A DNA stretch of 64,000 nucleotides from Erythrobacter oryzae (GCF_030271515.1 NZ_JASCXI010000003.1:701631-765630); one strand, 5' to 3'. Numbered from the stretch's first letter, positions 46,904-56,760 are shown. A program made the numbers and translations. The notes: a model not told the origin generated them from the letters alone.

Positions 46904-48744
46904 CCACAGGCAACGATTTCGTCACCCGTGCCCACGCGCTGTGGCGGGTGCGCATGGCGCAGTGGCAGCAGCGCTTCGGGTTCTTTGCGAAGCTCGTTCT
47001 GCTGTCAGGCGGCGCAGGCGCAATCATCGCGCCGCAGTTCGTCATGAGCGCTCCCGAGCTCAAGGTCGCAGGCCAATGCCTCGTGGCCAAGTTCCTTGCC
47101 ACTATGGGCGAATTGGCGGGCAGGGACCTGATGATGAACGTGTCGCTGGAGGGGCACCGCGCTACCGTCTCAGCGGCTGCTTTTGCCAACGAGCCATTCA
47201 TTGCCGGGACCTTCTCCAAGGCCGTCGCTGTGCTCATCATTGGAGCGGTTCTGGGCTGCGCCCTGGGGCTTCTGGTGGTTTGGTTGATCCAGCGCACCAT
47301 GTCCTCGCAGGGGAAGGATACGCTGGCCGACCGGGTGATCGGCGGCACCCGTCTGGCGCGCCAGGAAGAGGTCGCCGCGCGCACCCGTTCGATGTCCGGC
47401 GGGGGTGCGCTCCAGATCGGGCCGGTCCCCATCCTGCAGCGGATCGAGACCCGGCATTTTGCCTTTCTAGGGACCACCGGGAGCGGCAAGACCACGGTTC
47501 TGCGCCAGATGCTCGACGGTATCGAAGCGCGCGGCGAAGCGGCCCTTGTTTACGACACATCGGGCGAGTTCATCGCGCACTATTACAACCCCGCGCGCGG
47601 CGACATCATCCTCAATCCCTTCGATGCGCGCTGCGCTTTCTGGTCACCCTTCGACGAGATATCGCACCCCGCCGATGCCGACCGCATTGCGCGCCAGCTG
47701 GTCTCCGAAACCGGCAGTCAGGATGACGATGTCTGGCTCGAGACGAGCCGCATTCTGGTGGCCAACATGATGCGCTCGCTCTGGGCCGAGAAGAACGGCA
47801 GTCTCGAGGCCCTGCTCGATGCTTTGCAGGTCAAGAGCAAGGAGCAGCTGAAGGCCTGGCTGGGGCATACATCATCGGCCCGCACCTTTGCCGACGACGC
47901 CGACCGTGCCACCGGCAGCGTGCTCTTCATGCTCGCCAAAGCGGCGAACCTGATCCAGTTCCTGAAGGTCGAACAGGAGAATGCGGCGCGTTTTGCCTTC
48001 CGCGATTTCATTGTCGGGCTCGACCGGATCGACGGGGCAAAGCCCTGGATCTTTGTACCGCGCAAGGAGGACTATTTCGAGGCCGCTAAGCCGCTCATGG
48101 CCTGCTGGCTCGAATGCGCGGCGAGCGCCGTGCTGGGCCTTTCGCCTTCGCCCGAGCGGCGCATCTGGTTTGTGCTCGACGAGCTTGCCGACCTTCCCCG
48201 CGTCGAAAACCTCGCGCGCCTTCTGCCCGAAGGCCGCAAGTTTGGCGCGGCGATCGTGCTCACCTTTCAGGCGTTGGGGCAGATGCGGCATCGCTATGGT
48301 GACAACATCGCTGAAGCCATGCTTGCCTGCTGCAACACGAAGCTGTTCCTGCAGACCGTCGACCGCGAAACCCGCCAGTGGGCGAGCGAGACCATCGGGC
48401 AATGTGAGATCGAAATGCGGATGGCCACCGACACCTTGATGGTCGGCAAGGAGGTGCCCCGCACCTCTATTGCCACCGAGCGCCAGTTCCGCGCGGCTGT
48501 GCTCGAAAGCGAACTGCGTCTTCCCCCGCACCAAGGCTTTCTGCTGCTGCCCGACGGCCTGCCGGTTGCGCGGATCGGCCTCACTGCCGAGCACATCGCC
48601 CGGCGCGGATCGCCGCGCCAGCCTGCCTTTGTCGCGGGCGATCCGGCGAGCACCCTGTGGAGCCGGGTCAGCGCGATTGCCGTCCCTTCTGCCTCCGAAT
48701 CTGAGTCAGGCACCAAGACAGGACCTGAGGCGGGACCTGTGTGA
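46900..48744 (+). CDS. traD: Type IV coupling protein TraD (VirD4/TrwB-like)
   Basis: 614-residue hexameric ATPase that brings the relaxase-DNA complex to a type IV secretion channel. Two N-terminal membrane helices (about 28-50 and 105-133). Walker A GTTGSGKTT with Lys197, in the TraD DNA-binding context RHFAFLGTTGSGKTTVLRQML. Walker B is WFVLDELADLP near residue 422, followed by the motif EGRKFGAAIVLTFQALGQMRHRYG and LACCNTKLFLQTVDRETRQWASETIG. ATGA overlap with the RHH gene and TGATG overlap with the relaxase gene. No mating-pair-formation genes are in the window. Confidence 0.95.
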   Translation: MTTGNDFVTRAHALWRVRMAQWQQRFGFFAKLVLLSGGAGAIIAPQFVMSAPELKVAGQCLVAKFLATMGELAGRDLMMNVSLEGHRATVSAAAFANEPFIAGTFSKAVAVLIIGAVLGCALGLLVVWLIQRTMSSQGKDTLADRVIGGTRLARQEEVAARTRSMSGGGALQIGPVPILQRIETRHFAFLGTTGSGKTTVLRQMLDGIEARGEAALVYDTSGEFIAHYYNPARGDIILNPFDARCAFWSPFDEISHPADADRIARQLVSETGSQDDDVWLETSRILVANMMRSLWAEKNGSLEALLDALQVKSKEQLKAWLGHTSSARTFADDADRATGSVLFMLAKAANLIQFLKVEQENAARFAFRDFIVGLDRIDGAKPWIFVPRKEDYFEAAKPLMACWLECAASAVLGLSPSPERRIWFVLDELADLPRVENLARLLPEGRKFGAAIVLTFQALGQMRHRYGDNIAEAMLACCNTKLFLQTVDRETRQWASETIGQCEIEMRMATDTLMVGKEVPRTSIATERQFRAAVLESELRLPPHQGFLLLPDGLPVARIGLTAEHIARRGSPRQPAFVAGDPASTLWSRVSAIAVPSASESESGTKTGPEAGPV

Positions 48745-51491
48745 TGGTGGCATCGGTCTCAGCCCTGACCAGCGCCGGGCAGGCAGCCAGCTACTATGAG
48801 GCCGATGACTACTATGCCGAGGGCGGCTTTGCCCCCTCGGAGTGGTTCGGAGAGGCAGCCGCATCGCTGGGCCTCTCCGGTGAGGTAGACCGCGTGGAGT
48901 TTGCCGAGCTGCTCGAAGGCCGCGTTGCCGGGCAGCAGCTCGGCACGACCCGCGATGGCAAGGTCGAGCACCGGCCGGGCTGGGATATCACCTTCTCCGC
49001 GCCCAAGTCGGTCTCGATCATGGCCGAGGTTGCCGGCGACAAGCGGCTGATCGCCGCGCATGCCGCAGCGGTCAAAGCTGCGCTTGGCCATGTCGAGCAG
49101 CACATGGCGGCAACCCGGGTGCGCGAGGGCGGCGAGGTGCGGCGCGAGGAAACCGGCAACCTTGCCATTGCCACCTTCCGCCATGCCACGAGCCGCGCAC
49201 AGGACCCGCAGCTCCACACCCATGCGGTGATCCTCAATGCAACACAGGACAAGGATGGCAACTGGCGCAGCTTGGAGCCCCGCGCCTTCTACCAGCTGCA
49301 GAAGGAGATTGGCGCGATCTATCGCCAGGAGCTGGCGCATGGCGCTGCTGAGCTCGGGTACAGGATCGAGGCGGGCAAAGACGCCATGTTCGAGATCGCA
49401 GGCGTGCCCGACAGGGTGATCGAGGCGCTCAGCCAGCGCACGGCTGCGATCGATGCACGGCTTGCCGAGCGCGGTACGAGCCGGGAGGAGGCGAGCGCTT
49501 CCGAAAAGCAGATCGCGGCGCTCGATACCCGCGAGGCGAAGAGCCATGCGGATCACAAGACCTTGCGGGCCGATTGGCGGGCCACGGCAGAAGCCAAAGG
49601 ATTTGGCGAGGCGGAGCAGGCGGGGTTGATCGCTGACGCGGAGGCGCGAGCGGGGGCGGGCGAGCTTGACGCGAACCCTGAGATCCTCGCCGCCCGGGCG
49701 GTCGCCTGGGCTGCCGCCAAGCTGTCAGAGCGTCAGGCCGTATTCCCGGCCAGCACGCTGGCCCGGGAGGCGGGCGACTATGCCTTTGGCAGGCTCAGCC
49801 ACAGCGCCATCAGCGCTGCCATTGCCGAGGATGGCAATCGCGGCGGGCTGGTGCCGCGCGCCTATCTCGACCGGCGTGGGGCGGAGTTCGCGGGGTTCAC
49901 CACGCCCGAAGCCATCGCGACCGAGCAGACCATGCTGCGCCTTGAAGCCGCCGGGCGCGGCGTGGCCTCGCCGCTTGCATCGCCGCTCGCTGCTGCGCGC
50001 ACGGTCGAGCGCGCCGCGCGGGAGTCCGCGCGCGCGGGGTTTGCCTGGACCGATGACCAGAAGCGCGCGACTGCTGCGCTGCTCACCTCGCGTGACCGTG
50101 TTGCCGCAGTTCAGGGCTATGCCGGGACCGCCAAGACCACGACCGTGCTGGCGACCTATGCGCTTGAAGCGGCGAAGAGCGGGTTGGCGGTTATTGCGCT
50201 CGCACCGACCGCGTCGGCGGCGACGGTGCTGGGAGAAGCGCTTGGCTTGCGCGGTGATACGGTCGCTCGGCATCTTGTGTCTCCCGAGGCCAAAGGGGTC
50301 GGCAAGGGCGCGGTGTGGATCGTCGATGAGGCTTCGATGCTGTCCTCGCGGGACATGGCGGCGCTGATGGCCAGCGCCGACAAGGCCGGGGCGCGGCTCG
50401 TCCTGGTCGGCGACGTCAGGCAGCTGGGTTCGGTTGGCGCAGGCGCAGCTTTCGCCCAGTTGCAGCAGGCGGGCATGGCCACCGCAAAACTCGCCAACGT
50501 GGTGCGGCAGACCAATGCCGAGACCCGCGAAGCCGTCATGGCGTCGATCGAGGGCCATGCCGGCAAGGCTCTCGCTGCCCTGGAGCGCGGGGGCGGCGAA
50601 GTGATCGAAGGTGCAAGCCGGGATGCCCGTCTTGCGACGATGGCCCAGCGCTATGTTGCCCTGAGCCCTACCGAGCGTGTGCGCACCTTGGTGATCGAGC
50701 CTTCGCGCGACGGGCGCGATACCCTCACTACCATGATCCGCCAGCAGCTAGCGAAGCGTGGTGAGCTCTCCTCTGCTGCCGTCCGGTTCGAGGCGCTTGA
50801 GGCCAAGGGCCTGACCCGTGCCGACACACGCCAGGCCGCAAGCTATGCCATTGGCGATGTCGTCCGCTTCGCCCGCGACTATGCCGAGAAGGGCGTGACG
50901 CGCGGCGCTGCCTACAGGGTCGAGCGGATCGATTCGGACAAGGCCGCTATTGCATTGAAGGCCTCCGACGGCTCAGCCGTGGACTGGCGGCTGCGCCAGT
51001 GGGGCGCGGGCAAGGTCGAGGTGTTCGAGCCCAAGCCAATGGAATTGCAGGCGGGCGACCGGGTGCAGTTCACCCGCAACGACCGTGAGGCCGGACGCAT
51101 CAACGGGCTGCGCGGCACCATCACCGGCATCGATCCCGAGCGGCAGCAGGCGACCATCGCGCTGGCCAATGGCCGCGAGCAGCGGCTTGACCTTACCGAC
51201 CCGCGCGACGCCCATCTGCGCCATGCCTATGTCCAGACCGCCCACGCCGCGCAGGGCCAGACCGCCGAACGGGTGCTGATCCACGCCGACAGCCGCTCTG
51301 CCAATCTGGTCGATCAGAAGATGCTCTATGTCGCGCTCTCGCGCGCGAAGTCCGAAGCCATTGTGGTCACCGACGACAAGGCGCGGCTGATCCGCGCGAT
51401 CCATGAGCGCGCGGGCGAGAAGCAGACAGCCATGGAGGTAAGTGCGCCTGAGGCTGCCAAGTCGAAGTCTCTGGGGGCTGGTCTCGGCTGA
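48744..51491 (+). CDS. traI: MobF-family conjugative relaxase-helicase (TraI/TrwC-like)
   Basis: 915 residues. The relaxase domain starts at the N-terminus with paired tyrosines Tyr17/18 and Tyr23/24 (AASYYEADDYY) in the positions of TrwC Tyr18/Tyr26, and the three-histidine metal site His147, His158 and His160 (FRH...LHTHAVIL). The RecD-like helicase has Walker A GYAGTAKTTT with Lys464, VDEASMLSSRDM, and a C-terminal VQTAHAAQGQTAERVLIH plus LYVALSRAKSEAIVVTD. It nicks oriT and unwinds the transferred strand. Shorter than F TraI because the extra C-terminal domains are absent. The ATG at 48744 overlaps the traD stop. Confidence 0.97.
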   Translation: MVASVSALTSAGQAASYYEADDYYAEGGFAPSEWFGEAAASLGLSGEVDRVEFAELLEGRVAGQQLGTTRDGKVEHRPGWDITFSAPKSVSIMAEVAGDKRLIAAHAAAVKAALGHVEQHMAATRVREGGEVRREETGNLAIATFRHATSRAQDPQLHTHAVILNATQDKDGNWRSLEPRAFYQLQKEIGAIYRQELAHGAAELGYRIEAGKDAMFEIAGVPDRVIEALSQRTAAIDARLAERGTSREEASASEKQIAALDTREAKSHADHKTLRADWRATAEAKGFGEAEQAGLIADAEARAGAGELDANPEILAARAVAWAAAKLSERQAVFPASTLAREAGDYAFGRLSHSAISAAIAEDGNRGGLVPRAYLDRRGAEFAGFTTPEAIATEQTMLRLEAAGRGVASPLASPLAAARTVERAARESARAGFAWTDDQKRATAALLTSRDRVAAVQGYAGTAKTTTVLATYALEAAKSGLAVIALAPTASAATVLGEALGLRGDTVARHLVSPEAKGVGKGAVWIVDEASMLSSRDMAALMASADKAGARLVLVGDVRQLGSVGAGAAFAQLQQAGMATAKLANVVRQTNAETREAVMASIEGHAGKALAALERGGGEVIEGASRDARLATMAQRYVALSPTERVRTLVIEPSRDGRDTLTTMIRQQLAKRGELSSAAVRFEALEAKGLTRADTRQAASYAIGDVVRFARDYAEKGVTRGAAYRVERIDSDKAAIALKASDGSAVDWRLRQWGAGKVEVFEPKPMELQAGDRVQFTRNDREAGRINGLRGTITGIDPERQQATIALANGREQRLDLTDPRDAHLRHAYVQTAHAAQGQTAERVLIHADSRSANLVDQKMLYVALSRAKSEAIVVTDDKARLIRAIHERAGEKQTAMEVSAPEAAKSKSLGAGLG

Positions 51492-51711
51492 TCGTGTGAC
51501 GCGCGAACGCAGGGCCATGACATCCTTCGCCCTGCCCTTGGAATGAACTGCTCCCTGAGTGACAGGCCGTGCCGGGCGGGATCAACAGCCTGCCCGCTCC
51601 ATTCGGGCTGCGCCCTCCCGTGTTGGCTGCTCCGCTTACCGCTGACCCGCCCGGCCATCCGGCCCGTCCCTTCATCCGCGTTCCCAACGACAGGACGAAG
51701 GATTTACCACC

Positions 51712-52602
51712 ATGGCCAGCACCGCAACCGCCAGCATCTACGACACCATCACCAACCAGATCATCGCCGCGCTGGAGCGCGGCACCGGCGACTACACCCT
51801 TCCCTGGCACCGCAGCAGCGCCCCGCTGACGCGCCCCATCAACGCGGTCACCCGCAAGGCCTATCGCGGCGTCAATGTCCTTGCCCTCTGGGCCAGCGCC
51901 GAAGAGCAGGACTTCGGGCATGGCCTATGGGCAACCTATCGCCAGTGGCAATCGCTCGGCGCGCAGGTCCGCAAGGGCGAGAAGGCCTCGCCGATCGTGT
52001 TCTACAAGGTTCTGGACAAGCCCGAGGCCAGTGAAGAGGAGGCGCGCGAGGGCGCGGGCCGGATCTTCGCGCAGGGCTCGCATGTGTTCAACATCGCGCA
52101 GGTCGAGGGCTACGCCTTGCCCGAGCTGCCCGAAGCCGAGGTCTTCGATCCCATCCCCGATGCCGAGGCCTTCATCGCTGACACGGGTGTCGCAATCCGC
52201 ATTCAGGGCGACAGCGCCCACTACACCCCTTCCACCGACACGATCACCATGCCCGACCGCGAGCGCTTCTTTGCCACCGACACCGACAGCGCCGCGCAAA
52301 ATTGGTACGCGATCCTGCTCCACGAGCTGGTCCACTGGACCGGGGCTGATCACCGCCTTGCCCGCACCTTCGGCAAGCGCTTCGGCGACGAGGCCTATGC
52401 CATGGAAGAGCTCGTCGCCGAGCTTGGCTCAGCCTTCCTGTGCGGCGACCTCGGGCTTTCAGTGACCCCGCGTCCGGATCATGCCTGCTACCTCGCCAGC
52501 TGGCTCAAGGTGCTCAAGGGTGACAACCGCGCGATCTTCACCGCCGCCAGTGCAGCGGCGAAGGCTGCGGAGTGGTTATCTGCCAGATCGCCTAAAGCCT
52601 AG
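51712..52602 (+). CDS. ArdC-like antirestriction protein with zincin domain
   Basis: 296 residues. The N-terminal ArdC-type ssDNA-binding domain (about 8-130) has WHRSSAPLTRPINAVTRKAYRGVNVLALW and YRQWQSLGAQVRKGEKASPIVFYK. The C-terminal zinc metalloprotease-like domain carries HELVH at His204, Glu205 and His208, with EELVAE at 232-237. ArdC proteins enter recipients with transferred DNA and protect it from restriction. Located just after the relaxase gene, 220 bp apart. Its stop TAG overlaps the convergent ptuB stop in a CTAG. Confidence 0.92.
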   Translation: MASTATASIYDTITNQIIAALERGTGDYTLPWHRSSAPLTRPINAVTRKAYRGVNVLALWASAEEQDFGHGLWATYRQWQSLGAQVRKGEKASPIVFYKVLDKPEASEEEAREGAGRIFAQGSHVFNIAQVEGYALPELPEAEVFDPIPDAEAFIADTGVAIRIQGDSAHYTPSTDTITMPDRERFFATDTDSAAQNWYAILLHELVHWTGADHRLARTFGKRFGDEAYAMEELVAELGSAFLCGDLGLSVTPRPDHACYLASWLKVLKGDNRAIFTAASAAAKAAEWLSARSPKA

Positions 52603-53450
52603 GCAGCGATAGCCGGATAGTCCTCTGGTGACGCGATTAAGCCAGCTAATCCTCTCTCAATCAATTTTGCTCGCGCAGCCCTTGCAAATGCACTATTTGG
52701 CAGAGTAAGTGCTTTTATAGCTCTTCGTTGATCATCAACAGGAATTGAGTCGGCTGCATCATCAAAATTATTTGCTGCTTCGATCGACTTAAGAAGGACA
52801 TCAACCCGATCATTTACATCTCGCATAACATCTTTGCGGGCTTCCAAAACGTCTGGAAGATTTAGTGCATAGTGGCGAATGCTTGCTTTGACCCGTTTCT
52901 TTCCTGTGCCGACGCAAGTGGAAGATGGCTTCATTCGTCCATCAGAACCTACATCAATTAAGGCAACATCATCTTGACATACAGGATCGAGCAAAAGGGG
53001 GCGCTCATCGTTCGTGCATCGATCATCCCAAGAAGCAATTGGACTCCCATCGCACAGGGGAAACCAGCTCGACTTTCCAACAGTCTCGCCAGTCTCTTCA
53101 TCTGTACTTAATCTATTGGAACGTTCGGCCGAGTATCGGAAATTGTCCCAGTCGAATGCAAGCCACGGGTAGCCATTATCTTTGTAAGTATCTGTACGCT
53201 GCGCTTCTGCTTTTGGACGAAAATGATCAACGTCGTACGGCGATTGCGGGCCTTTCGCTTCTGAATACCAGCACTTTCCATACGACATTGCGCGCAGATG
53301 GCGCTTAAACGCGCGCCAGATATGTGATTTTTTCTTGATAAAGTCGATCCGCTGATCGGGTGGCAAAGCCTCCAATTCAACTTGCGCCCGTTCAGCTACC
53401 TTGATCAATTTTTCTGGGATCAACGCCGGATCGCGCTTCACGTAAATCAA
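52599..53450 (-). CDS. ptuB: PtuB-like HNH endonuclease
   Basis: 283 residues. The core CWYSEAKGPQSPYDVDHFRPKAEA (Cys60, Asp75, His76) and the later ERPLLLDPVCQDDVALIDVGSDG match HNH nucleases of the PtuB group that work with an adjacent ATPase in Septu and some retrons. The usual zinc knuckle CxxC is CWYS here, with Ser63 in place of the second Cys. Starts 4 bp inside the ATPase gene (ATGA), so tightly coupled. Its DNA is clearly AT-richer than ardC and the hsd genes, suggesting separate acquisition. Cytoplasmic, predicted to cut nucleic acid on ATPase triggering. Confidence 0.75.
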   Translation of the reverse strand: MIYVKRDPALIPEKLIKVAERAQVELEALPPDQRIDFIKKKSHIWRAFKRHLRAMSYGKCWYSEAKGPQSPYDVDHFRPKAEAQRTDTYKDNGYPWLAFDWDNFRYSAERSNRLSTDEETGETVGKSSWFPLCDGSPIASWDDRCTNDERPLLLDPVCQDDVALIDVGSDGRMKPSSTCVGTGKKRVKASIRHYALNLPDVLEARKDVMRDVNDRVDVLLKSIEAANNFDDAADSIPVDDQRRAIKALTLPNSAFARAARAKLIERGLAGLIASPEDYPAIAA

Positions 53451-55147
53451 TGCGCCTTCCCCTGCTCAGCTAAGAGGGATTTGATGAGCGCCTGCATTGC
53501 CAGTCGGCGCTTCTCGATTTGCTCTTGTGTCATGGGTGGTCGGTCTGCGTATTTCACGTCGTGGACCGCCTTCAGGAAATCGTCGTAAAGCGGATCGCGG
53601 CTTTCATGCATGAAGCCCAACCGGTCGAGTTTATCATTGAGCTCGATGAGCATAAGCTCCTGTTTCTCGGATCGTTCGTCAATGCGTGCGAGCCTATTTC
53701 GCTCATCGATTTGCTTTTGTGTTTCAGGGTCAAGCGTTGTCGGCAGACCAAAAATCTCAGTCAGCGTTGAGGTAAAGCCGAGGCCCCGCGGATCGGCATA
53801 GGGTTCGGAAACAACGATCTGATCGTCTTCCCCCTTTTGCATCACCCGAACTTCTTTTTTGGTCAGCGCGGCAATCGTAAGCGGGTTGTGGGTGGTCATA
53901 ACTATCTGGCATTCGCCTTCGTCGGCTGCGACTTCCGTCCATTCGCGAATCAGGTCGAGATAGGTGAGCTGCCATGCGGGATTGAGGTGCGTGTCAGGTT
54001 CGTCGAGCAAAAACAGCGCTTGCTTCCCGCGCGAGACGCGGATCAAGCCGAGCACCATAAGCAATTGTCGCTCGCCATCGGACAAATCGCTGAAGCTGAT
54101 ATCGCCGCTATCGTCGCCCTTGCGTGTGACCCACACGATCATGTCGCGAAACAGATCTGATATGTCGGCGGCCTCCAGCGCGGCAAACATGTCCTGGTCG
54201 GTTTCGTAATTATCGGCGAACTTCTGCAGCGCCTTTTTGTCGCGTAAGAAGCAAGCGAGCTGGGCTTCGGTGCGTGGCTTGTGGCGATAGTCGTCGACAA
54301 TCTTTCCGGCTAATGTGACCGGGTAGTACGCCAGTTCGCGAAGGCTGCGCGCGCAAGCTCCGGCTGGTCCACGAGCACCCCAAATGTCCAGTGCCTGTTC
54401 GCTCAGCTTGTCATAGGTCCGCCGCCCACGGCCTGCCTTTTCTCGGTCTGGATCCCGCCCCTTCTGCCATTTGCTATTATTGAACCAAGATGGCTCTTTG
54501 AAATGTGCAAGAGCGGAATGGAAACCAGTGATGCCCAATTTCTGGGTGAGTAGAGCCTTGGCGTCAGTCTCCTTGCCGGGCTTGGCGAGGTAAGCCAGCA
54601 AGCCGAGCGTACCGTGGATCGGGCGGCAATAGAAAAGTCGACGTGCAAATCGGGCCTCTTCGTATGCCTCTTCCGTGTCTTCCTTGTTAATGACACCATA
54701 ATATCGCGATTGGTGAGCATCGAAGAGTTTTTCCAACTTCCTACCACTACCGGAATAATATCCAAATATCAGATCAGGGAGATGGAACGGTCGAATACGC
54801 GAAATTCGGGAGTCGATAAATTTAGTTGGATCGAGAAGAATTTCTTCGGTCGCGCGAACTGGCGTTCGCGGATGAAAAACTCCAGGCAGTGTCTTTGGGG
54901 CATCCTCCCGATTGGTTAGCCGAACATCGTAGCTGCCCAGACGATAGCACAGGTCATAGGAGAATCTTATCCGCGCGTGATCTCCAAGATCGTATGCTCG
55001 GAACACCTCGACAATCGCTTCGATGAGGTTGGATTTGCCGCTACCGTTCTCCCCGATCACCACGCTGGTAAGGCTGTCCTTGTCGAAATCGACCGTGACA
55101 TTCTTGAGGTTGCGATAACCATCGATGTAGACGTGGAGGAGGCGCAT
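53447..55147 (-). CDS. ptuA: PtuA-like AAA/ABC-type ATPase
   Basis: 566 residues from the ATG at 55147, which shares a base with the hsdS stop. SMC/OLD-like ABC ATPase: N-terminal MRLLHVYIDGYRNLKNVTVDF and Walker A GENGSGKS (32-39). Around residue 350-390 come the signature DLSDGERQLLMVLGL and Walker B ALFLLDEPDTHLNP, then a switch region QIVMTTHNPLTIAAL. A C-terminal helical stretch (about 480-566) is charged and may contact the nuclease. With the HNH gene overlapping its end, the pair is best read as a Septu module. A generic AAA-HNH defence pair is the alternative. Confidence 0.82.
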   Translation of the reverse strand: MRLLHVYIDGYRNLKNVTVDFDKDSLTSVVIGENGSGKSNLIEAIVEVFRAYDLGDHARIRFSYDLCYRLGSYDVRLTNREDAPKTLPGVFHPRTPVRATEEILLDPTKFIDSRISRIRPFHLPDLIFGYYSGSGRKLEKLFDAHQSRYYGVINKEDTEEAYEEARFARRLFYCRPIHGTLGLLAYLAKPGKETDAKALLTQKLGITGFHSALAHFKEPSWFNNSKWQKGRDPDREKAGRGRRTYDKLSEQALDIWGARGPAGACARSLRELAYYPVTLAGKIVDDYRHKPRTEAQLACFLRDKKALQKFADNYETDQDMFAALEAADISDLFRDMIVWVTRKGDDSGDISFSDLSDGERQLLMVLGLIRVSRGKQALFLLDEPDTHLNPAWQLTYLDLIREWTEVAADEGECQIVMTTHNPLTIAALTKKEVRVMQKGEDDQIVVSEPYADPRGLGFTSTLTEIFGLPTTLDPETQKQIDERNRLARIDERSEKQELMLIELNDKLDRLGFMHESRDPLYDDFLKAVHDVKYADRPPMTQEQIEKRRLAMQALIKSLLAEQGKAH

Positions 55148-56760
55148 CAGGCTGCTTTCAGCTCGTCGTCGCTGTCGAGGATATGGCCCTTGTCGATCTC
55201 CCAAGCGAGCTGCTTGTAGAAATCGGCCACGGGCAGATCGGCAGCGCGGAACAGGCTTTGCGCGTCGCTGAAGCGACCAGATTTGAGCAGGCCTGCGAGA
55301 TATGGCTTACCCATCACATCGTCATCCTGGCGATTTTTGGTCATGCCTGACTTTCCCTTAGGTCTTGGAGAGTTTCCGTATGCAACGGCCTTTAAACCGA
55401 CGTCGATGGAGGCCAGGACAACTTTATCGCCTTTTGGGGGCCTACCACGCCCGATCTTTCGCGGTTTAGCCGCAGTTGCTTCCCGTTCCGCCTTGATGCG
55501 TTCCAGCAGCTTGGCCGCAGGTTCATCATTGGGGTCCTGCGGCACCAATTCGCCGCGGAAGGCTTTGGCGAGGATGGCGGCGTCGAGTTTGGGGAGCAGG
55601 CGCGCGGCGGCGGCATGGTCGGCGGCCATGCGGTCGAGCCAGCCGAATGCAGATTCGATCCTGCGGACAATTTCCGCTTGCTCTTCGATAGGTGGCAGCG
55701 GCAATTCAACGTTTTGAAGCGCGCGTTGAGGAAGATGCTTGATTGTCGATCCGGTGAAGTGCCTTTCAAGCTCCTGAGCGTCAGCAAGATACTTGAGATG
55801 ATAGACAAGGTAGGACGGGTTCAATCGCTGAAGGTCGGGGCGAATGCGGATCAGCGCCTTTTGGAAAGCTAGATCGGTAGACCCCTTGTTCCAGATCGCA
55901 GATCGGCCTGGCTCACCGCCTTCACAAGTCAAAATATCGCCGTCTTTGATAGAGAACTTGCGCCGTTCTTCATCAGACATCGGCATTTCGAGCACATCGT
56001 CAAGCTGGAAATCGAACCAGCGGACGTTGATATTCCGAAGATATCTTGTGGGTTCACCCGTGTTCTTTGCTTTATCGAGCATCTTGCCAAGCTGAGTGTC
56101 GGCGAGCTCGCCAATCGTCGCTGTCTGCCAGCCTTCACTTCCACCGGTAAGCTCTCCCGAGAATGCCAGAGCTAGGAGGCGTTGTTTGTAGCGGGCGATG
56201 AGGGTGGGGATGCGGTCCAGCTCTTTGCGGGCGCGGGCGGTGCGCGCGGTCAACCCATCCACCTTCGCTACAATCCGCCGCTGTTCGGGAAACGGCGGGA
56301 GCGGGATCAGATGTTCTTTGAGATAGTCGGCCGGAACACGCTGTTGACCAACTGCCCCGGACATGACTGCCTGAGCGTTCTCACGAAACGATTTCTGACG
56401 GACGAAGCGCCAGAGATATTCTGGTTCAATCGCCCCACGGCTGCGAAAAACATGGAATTCCGTAGAACCCATGCCCGTCCCGTTCGTGAGGCCACGCGCT
56501 ACCGCCGATTTGCCATTTTCCATTGAGGGCGTGATTTTTGCGAAGATCACATCGTCATCGCGGAAATGGGTGAAGCCCTTTGAGACCTCGCCATAGGGCC
56601 GATCTATGGGCGAAAGGATGGTTCCTGAAACCTCGTCGACCGCTGCCATGGGCACGAACGAGACAAGGTCGGACGTCGACAGATCGACGTCCTTGCGGGG
56701 GTTAACCTCAGCAACGTCGCCGATCGCAAGCTCAATCCAACCGCTTGGCAAACTGCTCAT
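55147..56760 (-). CDS. hsdS: Type I restriction-modification specificity subunit
   Basis: 537 residues. Two target-recognition domains: the first from about 5-170 (PSGWIELAIGDVAEVNPR ... LKEHLIPLPPFPEQRRIVAKVDGL) and the second from about 205-385 (TATIGELADTQLGKMLDKAKNTG ... LPPIEEQAEIVRRIESAF), each followed by a conserved spacer helix. After the usual end (ERIKAEREATAAKPRK) it carries an extra C-terminal domain of about 110 residues (GKSGMTKNRQDDDVMGKPYLAG ... AWEIDKGHIL), seen in some HsdS proteins. 4-bp overlap with the GIY-YIG gene upstream and 1-bp overlap with the ATPase gene downstream. Confidence 0.95.
   Translation of the reverse strand: MSSLPSGWIELAIGDVAEVNPRKDVDLSTSDLVSFVPMAAVDEVSGTILSPIDRPYGEVSKGFTHFRDDDVIFAKITPSMENGKSAVARGLTNGTGMGSTEFHVFRSRGAIEPEYLWRFVRQKSFRENAQAVMSGAVGQQRVPADYLKEHLIPLPPFPEQRRIVAKVDGLTARTARARKELDRIPTLIARYKQRLLALAFSGELTGGSEGWQTATIGELADTQLGKMLDKAKNTGEPTRYLRNINVRWFDFQLDDVLEMPMSDEERRKFSIKDGDILTCEGGEPGRSAIWNKGSTDLAFQKALIRIRPDLQRLNPSYLVYHLKYLADAQELERHFTGSTIKHLPQRALQNVELPLPPIEEQAEIVRRIESAFGWLDRMAADHAAAARLLPKLDAAILAKAFRGELVPQDPNDEPAAKLLERIKAEREATAAKPRKIGRGRPPKGDKVVLASIDVGLKAVAYGNSPRPKGKSGMTKNRQDDDVMGKPYLAGLLKSGRFSDAQSLFRAADLPVADFYKQLAWEIDKGHILDSDDELKAA

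Noticed and set aside
52599..55147. Retron of the Ec78 type (reverse transcriptase plus PtuAB)
   Set aside because: No reverse transcriptase or msr/msd-like sequence is present. The gene before the ATPase is hsdS.
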